A stretch of DNA of 7,324 nt from Actinomycetes bacterium. GTDB lineage: Bacteria > Actinomycetota > Actinomycetes > Propionibacteriales > Nocardioidaceae. The stretch lies in assembly GCA_023415395.1 (NCBI GenBank), contig JAEZKN010000510.1, positions 1 through 7,324 on the forward strand, written 5' to 3'. The number at the start of each line of letters is the position of its first letter. Positions within the stretch are counted from its first letter, which is position 1. This document shows, one piece after another, positions 6,327-7,324 of this stretch. Under the pieces are notes generated by a model that worked only from the letters and a program-made list of their open reading frames with translations, was not told where the DNA came from and did not search any database. A program made the position numbers and the translations under genes.

Positions 6327-7229
6327 CTGCAGCAGTGGGACGAGCGCAACCGCGACCTGGTCGTCGGCATCGACGACCGGCTCGTGCACCGCGACGAGGC
6401 CGGCGTGAGCCCGTTCGACTCGGTGGTGCAGGGCGGCGACGCGGTGTGGGAGGGCCTCCGGCTGCACGGCGGGCGGATCTTCAAGCTCACCGAGCACCTG
6501 GCCCGGCTGCGGCGCTCGGCGCAGGCGCTGGCCTTCACCACGGTGCCCTCCGACGAGGAGATCGTCGAGCGGATCCGCGCGGTCGTCGCCGCGAACGCCA
6601 TGACCGACGACGTGCACATCCGGCTCACGCTGACCCGCGGCGTGAAGATCACCAGCGGCATGGACCCGCGGCTGAACCAGTCCGGCCCGACGCTGATCGT
6701 GCTCGCCGAGTTCAAGCCGCCCGTCTACGACGACGCCGGCATCTCCCTGGTGACGTCGTCGGTCCGTCGCCACCGCCCGGACTCCCTCGACCCGAAGATC
6801 CACCACAACAACCTGCTCACCTCGATCCTCGCCAAGGTCGAGGCCAACGTCGCCGGCGCCGACGACGCCCTGATGCTCGACGACGCCGGGTTCGTCGCCG
6901 AGACCAACGCGACCCACGTGTTCCACGTGGCCGACGGCGTCGTGCGCACATCGACCACCCGCGCCTGCCCCGAGGGCATCACCCGCGAGACGATCCTGGA
7001 GATCTGCGCGGCCTCCGGCATCCCGGTGTCCGTCGGGGACTTCTCGCTGACCGAGGTCTACAGCGCCGACGAGGTCTTCGTGACCGGGACGATGGGCGGC
7101 GTCACCCCTGTGCTGACCGTCGACGGCCGCACGATCGGCTCCGGCTCGCCCGGCCCGCTCGTGCGGACGCTGGCGGCGGCGTACCTGGAGCGGACGGCCG
7201 TGGAGGGGACGGTCGTCGTCTCGCGGTGA
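6324..7229 (+). CDS. Class IV (fold-type IV) PLP aminotransferase, branched-chain aminotransferase-like
   Basis: A 301-residue PLP enzyme of the BCAT / D-amino-acid aminotransferase / aminodeoxychorismate lyase superfamily, of usual length. Residue features: Arg62 in HLARLRRSA (PLP phosphate contact), Lys158 in DPKIHHNNLL as the Schiff-base lysine, Glu193 in FVAETNATHVF as the residue pairing with the PLP ring nitrogen, EGITRETILE (217-226) and VTGTMGGVTPV (253-263) for phosphate binding. All catalytic positions are intact. VQGGDAVWEGLRLHGGRIFKL near the N-terminus is typical of the BCAT branch, but the substrate-specificity loops differ enough that I would not call it IlvE: its pairing with a sulfotransferase-like gene suggests a specialised substrate rather than bulk Leu/Ile/Val synthesis. 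It is the second gene of a two-gene unit, and no gene follows before the window ends in a palindrome. Confidence 0.9.
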   Translation: MLQQWDERNRDLVVGIDDRLVHRDEAGVSPFDSVVQGGDAVWEGLRLHGGRIFKLTEHLARLRRSAQALAFTTVPSDEEIVERIRAVVAANAMTDDVHIRLTLTRGVKITSGMDPRLNQSGPTLIVLAEFKPPVYDDAGISLVTSSVRRHRPDSLDPKIHHNNLLTSILAKVEANVAGADDALMLDDAGFVAETNATHVFHVADGVVRTSTTRACPEGITRETILEICAASGIPVSVGDFSLTEVYSADEVFVTGTMGGVTPVLTVDGRTIGSGSPGPLVRTLAAAYLERTAVEGTVVVSR

Positions 7230-7258
7230 TGTCAGGGCGTCGTCAAACCGCTCCGTCG

Positions 7259-7324
7259 GGATAGTCCCTCACGAAGTGGTCGCCGACACGCCGGGGCGGG
7301 CAGCCATTTCGTGAGGGACTATCC
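7259..7324. repeat. Near-perfect palindrome after the aminotransferase gene
   Basis: The arm at 7259-7280 and its inverted copy at 7303-7324 match at 20 of 22 positions, ending in GGATAGTCCCTCACGAA and its complement. The 22-base centre adds a few further pairs (GCC/GGC). It starts 29 bases after the aminotransferase stop, so it could terminate that operon, although no T-run is visible. The right arm runs to the last base of the window, so the element may continue. Its sequence is unrelated to the palindrome at 289-388. A dispersed intergenic repeat is the alternative reading. Confidence 0.8.

Noticed and set aside
5351..6715. A 454-codon open frame on the minus strand across the sulfotransferase-like gene
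   Set aside because: Low-complexity Arg/Ser/Pro/Ala composition and conflict with recognisable plus-strand genes; it is a shadow frame.

Overview
The window is very GC-rich, and its genes follow the actinobacterial pattern: GTG starts, tightly overlapping genes, and several start codons with a -10-like hexamer a few bases upstream and no ribosome binding site. Protein style and the palindromic intergenic repeats suggest Nocardioidaceae (Nocardioides or a close relative). That placement is inference from memory, not from a search.

Layout from left to right. The 5' part of a lipoprotein gene runs leftward off the window (1-231). Next is a gene-free stretch holding a 100-base imperfect palindrome (289-388). 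The coproheme decarboxylase gene chdC/hemQ (405-1109, minus) is the last step of the coproporphyrin-dependent heme pathway. It is divergent from an AraC-type regulator with a C-terminal GyrI-like effector domain (1195-2064, plus), and the 85-base gap between them holds two GGTCG/CGACC inverted repeats, one at each likely promoter. The regulator converges on a minus-strand signalling operon, with a bidirectional hairpin between them (2073-2103).

The signalling operon reads leftward: a six-helix membrane protein of unknown function (4822-5526), a large membrane-embedded NarL-type sensor histidine kinase (2748-4820) and a NarL/FixJ response regulator (2104-2751). The gaps are 1 base and a 4-base overlap, so the three are very likely translated from one message, with the membrane protein a possible accessory to or target of the kinase.

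Divergent from that operon is a two-gene plus-strand unit: a small sulfotransferase-like P-loop protein (5599-6324) whose stop overlaps by one base the start of a class IV aminotransferase (6324-7229). This is the most interesting gene pair here, because as I recall the same two domains are fused in plant proteins of unknown function. The window ends in a second, unrelated palindrome (7259-7324).

No tRNA, rRNA, CRISPR array, transposase or prophage gene was seen.
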